A DNA stretch of 64,000 nt from an uncultured Lachnospiraceae bacterium (GTDB lineage: Bacteria > Bacillota > Clostridia > Lachnospirales > Lachnospiraceae), in the NCBI GenBank assembly GCA_910586645.1, contig CAJUIS010000012.1:11184-75183 (forward strand), written 5' to 3'. The position numbers and the translations under genes were made by a program. Numbering within the stretch: position 1 is the first letter of the stretch; every line of letters starts with the position of its first letter. The notes under the pieces were generated by a model. It was not told the origin of the DNA. It saw only the letters and a list, made by a program, of their open reading frames with translations, and did not search any database. This document shows, in pieces, positions 1 to 8,542 of the stretch.

Positions 1-396
1 TTGACATACCTGAAAAAGGGAGGGCGGATTACACCTGCGGCCGCAGCGCTTGGAACACTGCTGCGTTTAAAGCCGGTGCTTCAGATCCAGGGCGAGAAAC
101 TGGACGCGTTTGCAAAGGCGAGAACGGTAAAGCAGGCCAAGACGATTATGATAGATGCGATGAAAAATGATTTTGCGAATCGTTTTAAAGATCCGGAGGG
201 AAAGCGGATGCATCTTGAGGTAGCGTATACGTATGATTTGGAAGCCGCGGAGGCATTTCGCGAAGAGGTGAAAGAGGCTTTTTCAGACAGCCGCGAAATC
301 GTTATGAATCCGTTGTCTCTGAGCGTTTCCTGTCATATCGGGCCGGGAGCGCTGGCGATTGCCTGTTCAAGGAAGATTCCGGAGCTGACATCCTGA
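1..396 (+). CDS. DegV family protein, C-terminal part (cut by window edge)
   Basis: The visible 131 residues match the second half of DegV proteins, which bind a fatty acid and in Firmicutes act as FakB-type carriers for fatty acid kinase. The seen features are a region around 'LRLKPVLQI' followed by 'GEKLDAFAKAR', and the terminal 'HIGPGALAIA' motif that lines the lipid pocket. Full-length members have about 280 residues, so roughly half the gene lies to the left of the window; the TTG at position 1 is in frame but is not a believable start. It is followed after 55 bases by purA with no obvious terminator between them. A FakA-like kinase (31835-33523) occurs further along the window and could be its partner, which is inference. 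Confidence 0.8.
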   Translation: MTYLKKGGRITPAAAALGTLLRLKPVLQIQGEKLDAFAKARTVKQAKTIMIDAMKNDFANRFKDPEGKRMHLEVAYTYDLEAAEAFREEVKEAFSDSREIVMNPLSLSVSCHIGPGALAIACSRKIPELTS

Positions 397-451
397 CATA
401 CGTCTGGATATCAGGAGTTGGAACAGCAGACAGGACAAAAGGAGGATAATT

Positions 452-1738
452 ATGGTAAAAGCAGTTGTTGGTGCAAACTGGGGAGATGAAGGAAAAGGAA
501 AAATAACCGATATGCTTGCAAAAGAAGCGGACATTATCGTTCGCTTTCAGGGAGGGGCGAATGCGGGACATACCATTGTAAACGATTATGGAAAATTTGC
601 GCTTCATACGCTGCCGTCCGGTGTTTTTTACAGCCATACGACAAGCATAATTGGAAATGGAGTGGCGTTAAACATCCCTGTACTGACAGATGAAATCAAA
701 TCCATCACGGACAGAGGGGTGCCGGCGCCGAAGATTCTGGTGTCGGATCGCGCACAAATTGTGATGCCGTATCATATATTATTTGACCAGTATGAAGAAG
801 AGCGCCTGGGCGGCAGATCGTTTGGATCCACAAAGTCCGGAATCGCCCCGTTTTATTCGGATAAGTATGCAAAAATTGGTTTTCAGGTCAGTGAATTATT
901 TGAAGAAGGTGATTTGAAAGAAAAATTAAAGCGCGTATGCGAGACGAAAAATGTATTGCTTGAGCATTTGTATCACAAACCTTTGCTGGATCCGGAAGAA
1001 TTGTTTGTAACAATGCAGAAATACCGCGACAGGATAGAATCTTATGTTTGTGATGTTTCCGTTTATCTGGAACAGGCAGTCAGGGAAGGAAAAGAGATTC
1101 TTTTAGAAGGCCAGCTTGGAACGTTAAAGGATCCGGATCACGGGATTTATCCGATGGTCACTTCTTCTTCGACGCTGGCGGCTTATGGGGCGATTGGCGC
1201 AGGAATTGCACCCTATGAAATTAAAAAAGTGATTACTGTATGCAAGGCATACTCTTCGGCAGTGGGAGCAGGTGCGTTTGTCAGTGAAATCTTTGGAGAA
1301 GAGGCGGATGAATTAAGAAGGCGCGGAGGAGACGGCGGCGAATATGGAGCGACGACGGGAAGGCCAAGGCGTATGGGATGGTTTGACTGTGTGGCGAGCA
1401 AGTATGGCTGCAGATTGCAGGGGACGACAGACGTGGCGTTTACAGTGCTGGACGTTCTTGGATATTTAAAGGAGATTCCTGTATGTGTCGCTTATGAGAT
1501 TGACGGAGAAGAGACAACGGATTTTCCGACGACCGGAAAGCTCAAAAGGGCGAAGCCGGTATTTAAAACGCTTCCTGGATGGGACGAAGACATCCGGGGC
1601 ATTCGGAACTATGAGGAACTTCCTCAAAACTGCAGGAGTTATATTGAGTTTGTGGAAGAACAGATTGGCTATCCGATTACCATGGTATCCAATGGGCCAG
1701 GCAGAGAGGATATTATTTATCGGGAGATGAAACGTTAG
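452..1738 (+). CDS. purA: Adenylosuccinate synthetase
   Basis: Catalyses GTP-dependent joining of IMP and aspartate to adenylosuccinate, the first committed step from IMP to AMP, in the cytoplasm. The 428-residue length is normal for the family. Near the N-terminus the P-loop-like 'GDEGKGK' and the IMP-contacting 'GGANAGHT' are visible; 'GQLGTLKDPDHGIYP' and 'TGRPRRMGWFD' are further family signatures. The motif usually read as GSTKRGIGP is here 'GSTKSGIAP', a variant. The start is fixed by an AAAGGAGG ribosome site about 6 bases upstream of ATG. A hybrid sensor kinase begins 5 bases after the stop, so the two are probably co-transcribed, although no functional link is evident. Confidence 0.96.
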   Translation: MVKAVVGANWGDEGKGKITDMLAKEADIIVRFQGGANAGHTIVNDYGKFALHTLPSGVFYSHTTSIIGNGVALNIPVLTDEIKSITDRGVPAPKILVSDRAQIVMPYHILFDQYEEERLGGRSFGSTKSGIAPFYSDKYAKIGFQVSELFEEGDLKEKLKRVCETKNVLLEHLYHKPLLDPEELFVTMQKYRDRIESYVCDVSVYLEQAVREGKEILLEGQLGTLKDPDHGIYPMVTSSSTLAAYGAIGAGIAPYEIKKVITVCKAYSSAVGAGAFVSEIFGEEADELRRRGGDGGEYGATTGRPRRMGWFDCVASKYGCRLQGTTDVAFTVLDVLGYLKEIPVCVAYEIDGEETTDFPTTGKLKRAKPVFKTLPGWDEDIRGIRNYEELPQNCRSYIEFVEEQIGYPITMVSNGPGREDIIYREMKR

Positions 1739-1743
1739 TTAAA

Positions 1744-4314
1744 ATGAAAAAGAAAAGAAGCAGAAATTATTTTATTGTTTCGGTTTTTTTGGTTTTTTGC
1801 ATTTTAGGAGGTTTTGTATTCTCTGTGGTAAGAAGCATTTCCAGAGAGATGTCAGAATCAGCGATTTTAAGTTTAGGGGAAAGCCTGGAGCTGATGAAAG
1901 GTACAATAGAGACGCTTTATAAAAGAGAAGCGGAGTATCAGAAATTGGTTGCAGATGAGATTGCAGTGATGGAGAACCCTGAAAAGTTTATCGTTTCCTA
2001 TAATAAAGACAAGACGATTGTAAAAATGTCATATGTTCCGGCAGGAAAAACAGAAGGAATATCCAATACGGGAGAAGTGTTTTTGCCGGAAGAACTGGAT
2101 TTTTCCGGCGGATATGATGTGGAAGGAGTGTTGATTTCCACTTCTTATATCAACAGTATGGGAACATGGGCGTATACGATGAAATGCCCCGTAGAAAAAG
2201 ACGGCCGGGAAACGGCGGCGCTTTATATGGAATATATTTATGATTCGTTTGATGAAGCGCTTCCGGAAAAGCTGTATAATGGAAGCGCTTCGCTTTACAT
2301 TATGGATTCAAACAGCCAGCGTTTTGTTTTGAAACCGAAAGGAGTAGGGGAAAGAGATGCCGGGCATCTGAATCTTGAGGATTTTTATCAGGCAAATAAC
2401 ATTCTTGAAAAAGAGATTAAAGACGAAATTGCGGAAAGCATTCAGGCAGGAAAAAACGTTATGTTTTACCATGATATTCAGGGAAAAGAATCCCTGATTT
2501 ATATGTGGGCGGTCAACGGAAAATCATCCTATCTGATTGGATTTGTACCGGTAGAGGCGATTCAGCGGGAAGGAAATGCGGTCAATCAGAATATTTTTAT
2601 GGTTGTGTTTGTTATGCTGGCAGCGTTTTTCCTTTGCTGCATTGTTTATTTTTTGAATGAAAGGCAGCAGATAAAGCTCAGGCAAGAACGGGAAGAGGAG
2701 CGGGAGACGCACAACAGGCAGCTTGCGGAAGCTCTTCAGACGGCACAGATAGCAAATAATTCCAAAACGACGTTTCTTTCGAATATGTCGCATGATATCC
2801 GTACGCCGATGAATGCAATCCTGGGATTTGCAACGCTGCTTGCAAGAGATGCGGAAAATCCGGAGAAAGTCAGAGAGTATACAAGAAAAATAGCGTTTTC
2901 CGGGCGTCATTTGCTGAGTCTTATTAATGACGTTCTGGACGTTTCTAAAATTGAGAGCGGAAAAGTTGTACTTACCATTGGAGAGTTTTCGTTAAGCAAT
3001 ATGATTTCTTCCGTGGATGCGATTATCCGTCCGGCGGCAAAAGCGAAGCGGCAGATGTTTCACGTTTCAGTGACAGGCATAAAACATGAAAATTTAGTTG
3101 GAGATGAGACAAGGATAAATCAGATCCTGATCAATCTTCTTTCCAATGCCGTTAAGTATACGCAGGAAGGCGGCGATATCTGGTTCCGCATTATTGGATT
3201 GGAGCAGCGTTCCAGTCAGCTTGAGCATATCCGGATTGAAGTGGAGGATAACGGGTTTGGTATGACGCCGGAATATCTGGAAATCATTTTTGATGCTTTT
3301 ACAAGAGCGGAAAACAGTACAACGAACAAAGTGCAGGGTACCGGGCTTGGAATGGCAATTACAAAAAATATTGTGGAGCTTATGGGAGGGACAATTGAAG
3401 TTTCCAGTAAAGTAGGCAAAGGAACCATCTTTACGGTTGAACTTGAGTTAAGAATTCCGGAAAAGCAGATTGACGGGAATTTTTGGAAGGAAAACGGGAT
3501 TTTTCATATTCTGGCAGTGGACGATGATACGGACGCCTGTGAAAATATCCGGTTTCTGCTGGAATCTTCCGGCGTGCGTACAGACGCTGCATTTGATGGA
3601 GAAAAAGCGGTGGATCTTGTGAAAAAAGCCGCAGAGTCTGCGGACGATTACCAGGTAGTTCTTCTTGACTGGAATATGCCGGGATTAAGCGGTGTGAAAG
3701 CGGCGGAACAGATTCGGGCCGCTGTGCCGAAAGATATCTGTATTTTACTTCTCACGGCGAATGACTGGGATACGATTGAGGAGGAAGCCGTACATGCCGG
3801 AATTGACGGATTTCTTGCGAAGCCATTTTTTGTTACGGCCTTCAAGACGAAACTTTTGGAAATTTACGAGGAGGAAAATAAACCGGATAAAAAATTTGTA
3901 ACCTCAATAGAAAAGGCGGATTTTTCCGGCCTGCATTTTCTGGTGGCGGAAGACAATGACATTAATGCGGAGATTCTGATGGAACTTCTGGGCGCGGAAG
4001 GGGCGGATTGTGAAATTGCAGAAAATGGAAAACTGGCTCTTGAGCGTTTTTGTGAAAGCGCAGAGGGAGAATTTGACGCGATTTTGATGGATGTGCAGAT
4101 GCCGGTGATGAACGGTTACGAAGCGACAAAGGCCATTCGCGCGCTTGAAAGAGAAGACGCTGTGACGATACCGATTATCGCAATGACGGCAAATGCATTT
4201 GCAGAAGACGTAAAAGACGCCTTAAATTCCGGAATGAACGCTCATGTGGCAAAGCCGGTTGAGATGGACATTGTGAGGGAAAAACTTGGACATTATTTAA
4301 AAAGGAAGGGATAG
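1744..4314 (+). CDS. Membrane hybrid sensor histidine kinase with two receiver domains
   Basis: An 856-residue two-component hybrid kinase. Order: transmembrane segment at about 9-29, extracytoplasmic sensor region about 30-280, second transmembrane segment about 283-305, coiled linker, HisKA with phospho-acceptor His350 in 'MSHDIRTP', HATPase with 'NLLSNAVKYT', 'EDNGFGM' and 'GTGLGMAI', then two receiver domains with phospho-acceptor Asp642 ('LLDWNMPG') and Asp783 ('LMDVQMPVMNG'). Both receivers keep the acidic pair, Thr/Ser and Lys. No HPt or DNA-binding output domain is present. The gene starts 5 bases after purA without a strong ribosome site, suggesting coupling, and ends just before a solute-binding lipoprotein that may present its ligand to the sensor domain (inference). 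The ligand is unknown. Confidence 0.93.
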   Translation: MKKKRSRNYFIVSVFLVFCILGGFVFSVVRSISREMSESAILSLGESLELMKGTIETLYKREAEYQKLVADEIAVMENPEKFIVSYNKDKTIVKMSYVPAGKTEGISNTGEVFLPEELDFSGGYDVEGVLISTSYINSMGTWAYTMKCPVEKDGRETAALYMEYIYDSFDEALPEKLYNGSASLYIMDSNSQRFVLKPKGVGERDAGHLNLEDFYQANNILEKEIKDEIAESIQAGKNVMFYHDIQGKESLIYMWAVNGKSSYLIGFVPVEAIQREGNAVNQNIFMVVFVMLAAFFLCCIVYFLNERQQIKLRQEREEERETHNRQLAEALQTAQIANNSKTTFLSNMSHDIRTPMNAILGFATLLARDAENPEKVREYTRKIAFSGRHLLSLINDVLDVSKIESGKVVLTIGEFSLSNMISSVDAIIRPAAKAKRQMFHVSVTGIKHENLVGDETRINQILINLLSNAVKYTQEGGDIWFRIIGLEQRSSQLEHIRIEVEDNGFGMTPEYLEIIFDAFTRAENSTTNKVQGTGLGMAITKNIVELMGGTIEVSSKVGKGTIFTVELELRIPEKQIDGNFWKENGIFHILAVDDDTDACENIRFLLESSGVRTDAAFDGEKAVDLVKKAAESADDYQVVLLDWNMPGLSGVKAAEQIRAAVPKDICILLLTANDWDTIEEEAVHAGIDGFLAKPFFVTAFKTKLLEIYEEENKPDKKFVTSIEKADFSGLHFLVAEDNDINAEILMELLGAEGADCEIAENGKLALERFCESAEGEFDAILMDVQMPVMNGYEATKAIRALEREDAVTIPIIAMTANAFAEDVKDALNSGMNAHVAKPVEMDIVREKLGHYLKRKG

Positions 4315-4317
4315 GAA

Positions 4318-5625
4318 ATGAGGAAGAAACTTCGAAGCTGTTCTTTTATCATGGCGGCAGTTCTTTTGCTTTCAGGTTTTGCAGCTTGTGGAGAAAAAGC
4401 GGTTCCGGATGTAAATCTTGTACAGGGAGATACGGAAGGCGCCCGTTATGTCAATTTGTTTGGACCTACCGAAAAATCAAGTCCGGATGCAAAAAACATT
4501 GCCAGGACAGCGCATGAAATGACTGTGTTAGAGGCGGAAGAAAAGCTGGGAATTAAGATAGAATACCGGACGTATACGGCGGAAGACTATCAGGACAAAA
4601 CGTACGATGACGTGACGTTGGAACGCGGACGAAACAGTATGGATGATCTGTATCTGCTGAATCCGGATGTGATCCATATGCTTGGAAAAGAGGGCCATCT
4701 TGCGGATTTATCCGGATTGGAGGCGGCTCAAAACCTGAGAGAAGTCGTAAAGACGGCAAATACAGTGGATGGAAAGCTGGTGGCGATTCCGCAGGAGGTT
4801 GTGGCGTATGGCTTATTTGTAAATAAAGATATGTTTGACGAGTATAAACTAAAACTGCCAAATACGCCGGAAGAATTTTTAAACTGCTGCAAAGTATTTA
4901 AAGAAAACGGAATTGAGACGCCGGTTGGCGCAAACCGCTGGTGGCTGGAAACGTTTGTTTTTGCGCAGGCGTATGCCGGTTTGTATAATGAAGATGATAC
5001 GGATGCGAAAATTCAGGAGTTGAACAGCGGAAAAGCGAAATACAGCGATTATATGCGTTCTTCGTTTGAATTTTTAAAACTTATGATAGATGAAGGCTAT
5101 ATTGATGCAAAGAAGGCATACGTATCAGAGGCGCTCGAAGGCGAACGGGATGATTTTCTGGGGCAGAAATGCCCGATTGTGATGGCATATTGGGGAGCTG
5201 CAAATGCGGACACGGCTTATGGGAAGCCGGATTTTAATATGCAGGTAATCGGATTTCCGAGCAGTTTCGGACAGATGCCGGTTGTTACCATTACAGGATA
5301 TGGGGTCGGTGCAAAAGCGGAACATATGGAAGATGCGATGGCCGTGATGAATGAAATCCTTTCAGATGAAGCGCTGCAGCTTTATGCGGAGACAAATAAG
5401 GTGATTTCTCCGTCAAAAAATGTGGAAGTACAATGCATTGACGCGTTAAAGCCTTTAAATGACAGAGTGGAAGAGGGTGTTTATGTGCTTGCTTCCAATG
5501 CAAGTATGGAAATGGAGCAGTGGGGAAACGTCTGCTTGGTTGTCAGGGAGCTTTTGAACGGGGCGTCTGTGGATGACTGTATGGCGGAGCTTGACAGGCT
5601 TCAGGAAGAAGCGGGAAATCCATAA
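4318..5625 (+). CDS. Extracellular solute-binding lipoprotein (sugar-type), orphan
   Basis: A 435-residue ABC-type family 1 solute-binding protein. The N-terminus has a basic start, a hydrophobic stretch and a lipobox ending 'SGFAAC', so Cys24 should be lipidated and the protein held on the outer face of the membrane. The body shows typical features of this fold, such as 'VDGKLVAIPQEVVAYGLFVN' and a 'KCPIVMAYWG' region. It starts 3 bases after the kinase stop with a purine-rich site overlapping that stop. No permease or ATPase of a sugar importer is nearby. It lies among three hybrid kinases, so a role as the ligand-binding part of a sensory system is more plausible than transport, though a distant permease cannot be ruled out. 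Confidence 0.85.
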   Translation: MRKKLRSCSFIMAAVLLLSGFAACGEKAVPDVNLVQGDTEGARYVNLFGPTEKSSPDAKNIARTAHEMTVLEAEEKLGIKIEYRTYTAEDYQDKTYDDVTLERGRNSMDDLYLLNPDVIHMLGKEGHLADLSGLEAAQNLREVVKTANTVDGKLVAIPQEVVAYGLFVNKDMFDEYKLKLPNTPEEFLNCCKVFKENGIETPVGANRWWLETFVFAQAYAGLYNEDDTDAKIQELNSGKAKYSDYMRSSFEFLKLMIDEGYIDAKKAYVSEALEGERDDFLGQKCPIVMAYWGAANADTAYGKPDFNMQVIGFPSSFGQMPVVTITGYGVGAKAEHMEDAMAVMNEILSDEALQLYAETNKVISPSKNVEVQCIDALKPLNDRVEEGVYVLASNASMEMEQWGNVCLVVRELLNGASVDDCMAELDRLQEEAGNP

Positions 5626-5653
5626 AGAAAATTGAATAAATATAAAATTTTTC

Positions 5654-5690
5654 CTGCCAGCGGTGAATTCCGCCGGCAGTTTTTTTCTTT
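5654..5690 (+). terminator. Rho-independent terminator
   Basis: Stem of about 10 pairs (CTGCCAGCGG with CCGCCGGCAG, one mismatch), loop TGAATT, then a run of Ts. It closes the purA-kinase-lipoprotein transcription unit. Confidence 0.8.
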
Positions 5691-5723
5691 TTAAACAGTT
5701 TTCATTCAGAAGCAATCCTTATA

Positions 5724-5752
5724 TTGACGTGATTTTTGGCATATGGTATTAT
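5724..5752 (+). promoter_or_regulatory. Sigma-A-type promoter for the soluble hybrid kinase
   Basis: TTGACG, 17-base spacer, TATTAT. It lies just after the terminator at 5654-5690 and implies a 5' leader of about 160 bases before the kinase start at 5920. The leader contains an inverted repeat (GAATGCC at 5836-5842 with GGCATTC at 5863-5869) and a second small hairpin next to the ribosome site around 5885-5904. Confidence 0.65.
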
Positions 5753-5919
5753 GACACAGGCATTGCTGATTTTGCAGTTTTAGCAATGGATTACATTAAG
5801 AAGAAAAATAAATTGTATGAATGTTTTGAAACAGAGAATGCCAGGGGAAAAATCTTCCTGCGGGCATTCGCAGACGCAGTGACTATGGCCGGTAAGCGGC
5901 CTATATGGAGGACAGGCGT

Positions 5920-8502
5920 ATGGATAATTCAAGGGATTTTTTGGAACAGGCCGGCGAAAACGATCTTACTGTTGAAGGCCTTGAGAGGTACAGCAGTATG
6001 AAAAACGTCCGGAATCTGGAAACCGTCATCAATGAAGGGCTTCGCGTCGCCCTGTTGGAGGAAACCCCGGATCAGTCGCTGGAGGTGCTGCTGGAACACC
6101 TGGGAAAAGCGCTGAATGGGGAGCGAACCTATATATTTGAACAGAATGAGACTGGCGGAGATGACAATACCTATGAGTGGGTAGCTGATGGGATAGGGCC
6201 GGAAAAGGAAAACCTTCAAAATGTTCCTCCGGAGGTATGCGCGAGCTGGTATCGGAAGTTTAGTATCGGCAAATATATCGTGATTCAGAATCTGGAGGAA
6301 ATCAGGGAAACGGATCCGCTTCAGTATGAAAATCTGAAGCGCCAGAACATTCACTCCCTTGTGGTAGTCCCGCTGTATGACGGTAAAAAGACAATTGGGT
6401 TTTACGGTGTGGACAATCCGCCTGTAAAATCGATGGAATACGCATCCAATATGCTTCAGACGGCGGCATATTTTATTGTATCTTCCCTGAAACGGAGAAA
6501 TCTGGTTCGTGAGCTTCAAAAGCGCAGTTACAATGTCCTCCATGCCTTAAGCGTGGATTATCTTGGCATTTACCAGGTGAATTTTGACACAGGGGAATGT
6601 GAAATATACCGGAACAGCGAACAGATGAGCATGGATCGGGCGGTTAGTTTTGAGGAAGGCTATGAGACGGCTATGGAGCAGTATATTGCCCGGTATGTAG
6701 TTTCAAAAGATCAGGAAAGGCTTCGTACCGCGACAAAAAAGGATTATGTGCTTGCCCAGCTTAAGACGAAGAAGAAATTTTATATTCGTTACCAGGTGAA
6801 CGACAGTTCTTATGGACTGAAACATTTGGAAATTCATTTTTCTGCCACAGAAGAAACAAAGAAAGGGAATTGTGTGATTTTTGCGCAGAGGGATGTCAAT
6901 GCCGTTGTGGAGCAGGAGGAGAAGTACAAGCTGGAAGCAAGGAAGAGCCTGGAAGATATTCTGGAAGGATCCAGAACCGGCATCTGGACGATTGAGCTGG
7001 AGGAAGGATGCCCGCCAAGGATGTATGCCGACCGGACTATGCGGATTCTTCTGGGAGTTTCGGATGGAATTGAGCCGGAGGAGTGTTATCGCCACTGGTA
7101 TGAAAACATTGAGCCGGATTATGTGGAAATGGTACAGGAAGCGGTGCGGGAGATATTGGAAATCGGACGTTCTGAGGTGATTTATTCCTGGAATCACCCG
7201 GAATTGGGGAAAATTTATGTCCGCTGCGGAGGTGTGCCGGACAAAACATTCAAAAAGCCAGGCGTCTGCCTGAACGGATACCATCAGGACATCACGGAAA
7301 CTATGGTGACAAGAAAGAAGCAGGAGCGGGCCATTATGGAGCTTTTGGAGAAAGTGCGGTGGGCAAATTCGGCAAAGAGTGAATTTCTTTCCCATATGTC
7401 TCATGATCTTCGTACGCCTATTAACGGGATTTTGGGGATGCTGGCCATTCTGGAGAAAAGTCAGGATGATCCAAAGCAGCAGAGAGAATGCCGGGAGAAA
7501 ATCCGTGTGTCGACGGAGTATCTGCTGTCGTTGGTAAATAATGTTTTGCAGGTCAGCAATTTAGAGAGCGGAAGGCCGTCGGCAGTAGAGGAACCGTTTG
7601 ATCTTCAGGAAACACTGGAAAACTGTATGATGATTTTATCTGCGCAGGCAAAAGAGCGGGGGATTCGGCTGGAACTTAAGGAGGTCGACTTACAGCACAG
7701 CAGGCTGATTGGAAATCCGCTGTACTTAAAACAAATCTTAACGAACGTTATTGAAAATGCCCTGAAATATAATCGTTTCCACGGTTTTGTATCCGTCCGG
7801 GTAAAGGAGAAGGACTGCCAGGACGGAACTGCAAACTATTGGTTTGTGATTGAAGATAATGGAATTGGCATTGGAGAAGAGTTTAAAGAACATATTTTTG
7901 AGCCGTTCACTCAGGAACATCAAAGTGCAAGAACCCAGTATAACGGCGTTGGTCTTGGTATGTCCATTGTGAAGAAACTGGTAGACCAGATGAACGGGAC
8001 GATTGAGGTAGACAGCAAAATCGGCAGGGGAAGCGTGTTTCAGATTGTTTTGCCTATGCAGGTCGATGGGGCGTGGAGTGTGAAGTCTTCAGATGAGGAG
8101 CGGGAGCTTCAGGGCGATATTGCCGGTATGCGCGTCCTTTTGGTGGAGGATAATGAAATCAACTGTGAGATTGTAGAGTTTCTATTAAAAGAGGCTGGCG
8201 TTAAGGTTGTGACCGCAAACGACGGAAAAGCCGCTGTGGATGCGTTTTTGGCATCCGATCCGGGAACATTTGACTGTGTGCTTATGGATTTGATGATGCC
8301 GGTTATGAGCGGATATGAGGCGGCTCGTGTGATTCGGGGACTGGATCGGGAAGACGCAGAATCCGTTCCCATTATAGCTCTGTCAGCGAATGCATTTGAA
8401 GAAGACGTCGCAATGGCAAAAGCCGCCGGGATGAACGCTCATTTGGCGAAGCCGGTAGACATCGGAAAAATGTTTCGGGTTATTAGCCGTCTGAGGCGCT
8501 GA
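5920..8502 (+). CDS. Soluble hybrid sensor histidine kinase with GAF/PAS input and one receiver
   Basis: An 860-residue cytoplasmic hybrid kinase with no transmembrane segment. Input: a GAF domain at about 25-195, a poorly conserved PAS-like region about 200-325 and a second PAS/PAC about 335-450. These are followed by HisKA with His495 in 'MSHDLRTPINGILGM', HATPase with 'NVIENALKYN', 'EDNGIGIG' and 'GVGLGMSI', and a C-terminal receiver with Asp790 in 'LMDLMMPVMSG'. I chose ATG 5920 because GGAGG lies 8 bases upstream; an in-frame ATG at 5905 has no ribosome site. It has its own promoter (5724-5752). The next membrane kinase begins within about 40 bases of its stop, so both are likely one unit. 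The signal is unknown; GAF/PAS input suggests an intracellular small molecule. Confidence 0.92.
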   Translation: MDNSRDFLEQAGENDLTVEGLERYSSMKNVRNLETVINEGLRVALLEETPDQSLEVLLEHLGKALNGERTYIFEQNETGGDDNTYEWVADGIGPEKENLQNVPPEVCASWYRKFSIGKYIVIQNLEEIRETDPLQYENLKRQNIHSLVVVPLYDGKKTIGFYGVDNPPVKSMEYASNMLQTAAYFIVSSLKRRNLVRELQKRSYNVLHALSVDYLGIYQVNFDTGECEIYRNSEQMSMDRAVSFEEGYETAMEQYIARYVVSKDQERLRTATKKDYVLAQLKTKKKFYIRYQVNDSSYGLKHLEIHFSATEETKKGNCVIFAQRDVNAVVEQEEKYKLEARKSLEDILEGSRTGIWTIELEEGCPPRMYADRTMRILLGVSDGIEPEECYRHWYENIEPDYVEMVQEAVREILEIGRSEVIYSWNHPELGKIYVRCGGVPDKTFKKPGVCLNGYHQDITETMVTRKKQERAIMELLEKVRWANSAKSEFLSHMSHDLRTPINGILGMLAILEKSQDDPKQQRECREKIRVSTEYLLSLVNNVLQVSNLESGRPSAVEEPFDLQETLENCMMILSAQAKERGIRLELKEVDLQHSRLIGNPLYLKQILTNVIENALKYNRFHGFVSVRVKEKDCQDGTANYWFVIEDNGIGIGEEFKEHIFEPFTQEHQSARTQYNGVGLGMSIVKKLVDQMNGTIEVDSKIGRGSVFQIVLPMQVDGAWSVKSSDEERELQGDIAGMRVLLVEDNEINCEIVEFLLKEAGVKVVTANDGKAAVDAFLASDPGTFDCVLMDLMMPVMSGYEAARVIRGLDREDAESVPIIALSANAFEEDVAMAKAAGMNAHLAKPVDIGKMFRVISRLRR

Positions 8503-8542
8503 TGGGAACATGAAAAACCAAAAGAATGGAGATGAGAAAAGT

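Noticed and set aside
5663..6001. 112-residue + strand reading frame upstream of the soluble kinase
   Set aside because: It starts inside a terminator hairpin, spans the promoter and leader, and overlaps the kinase start; no ribosome site or family match.
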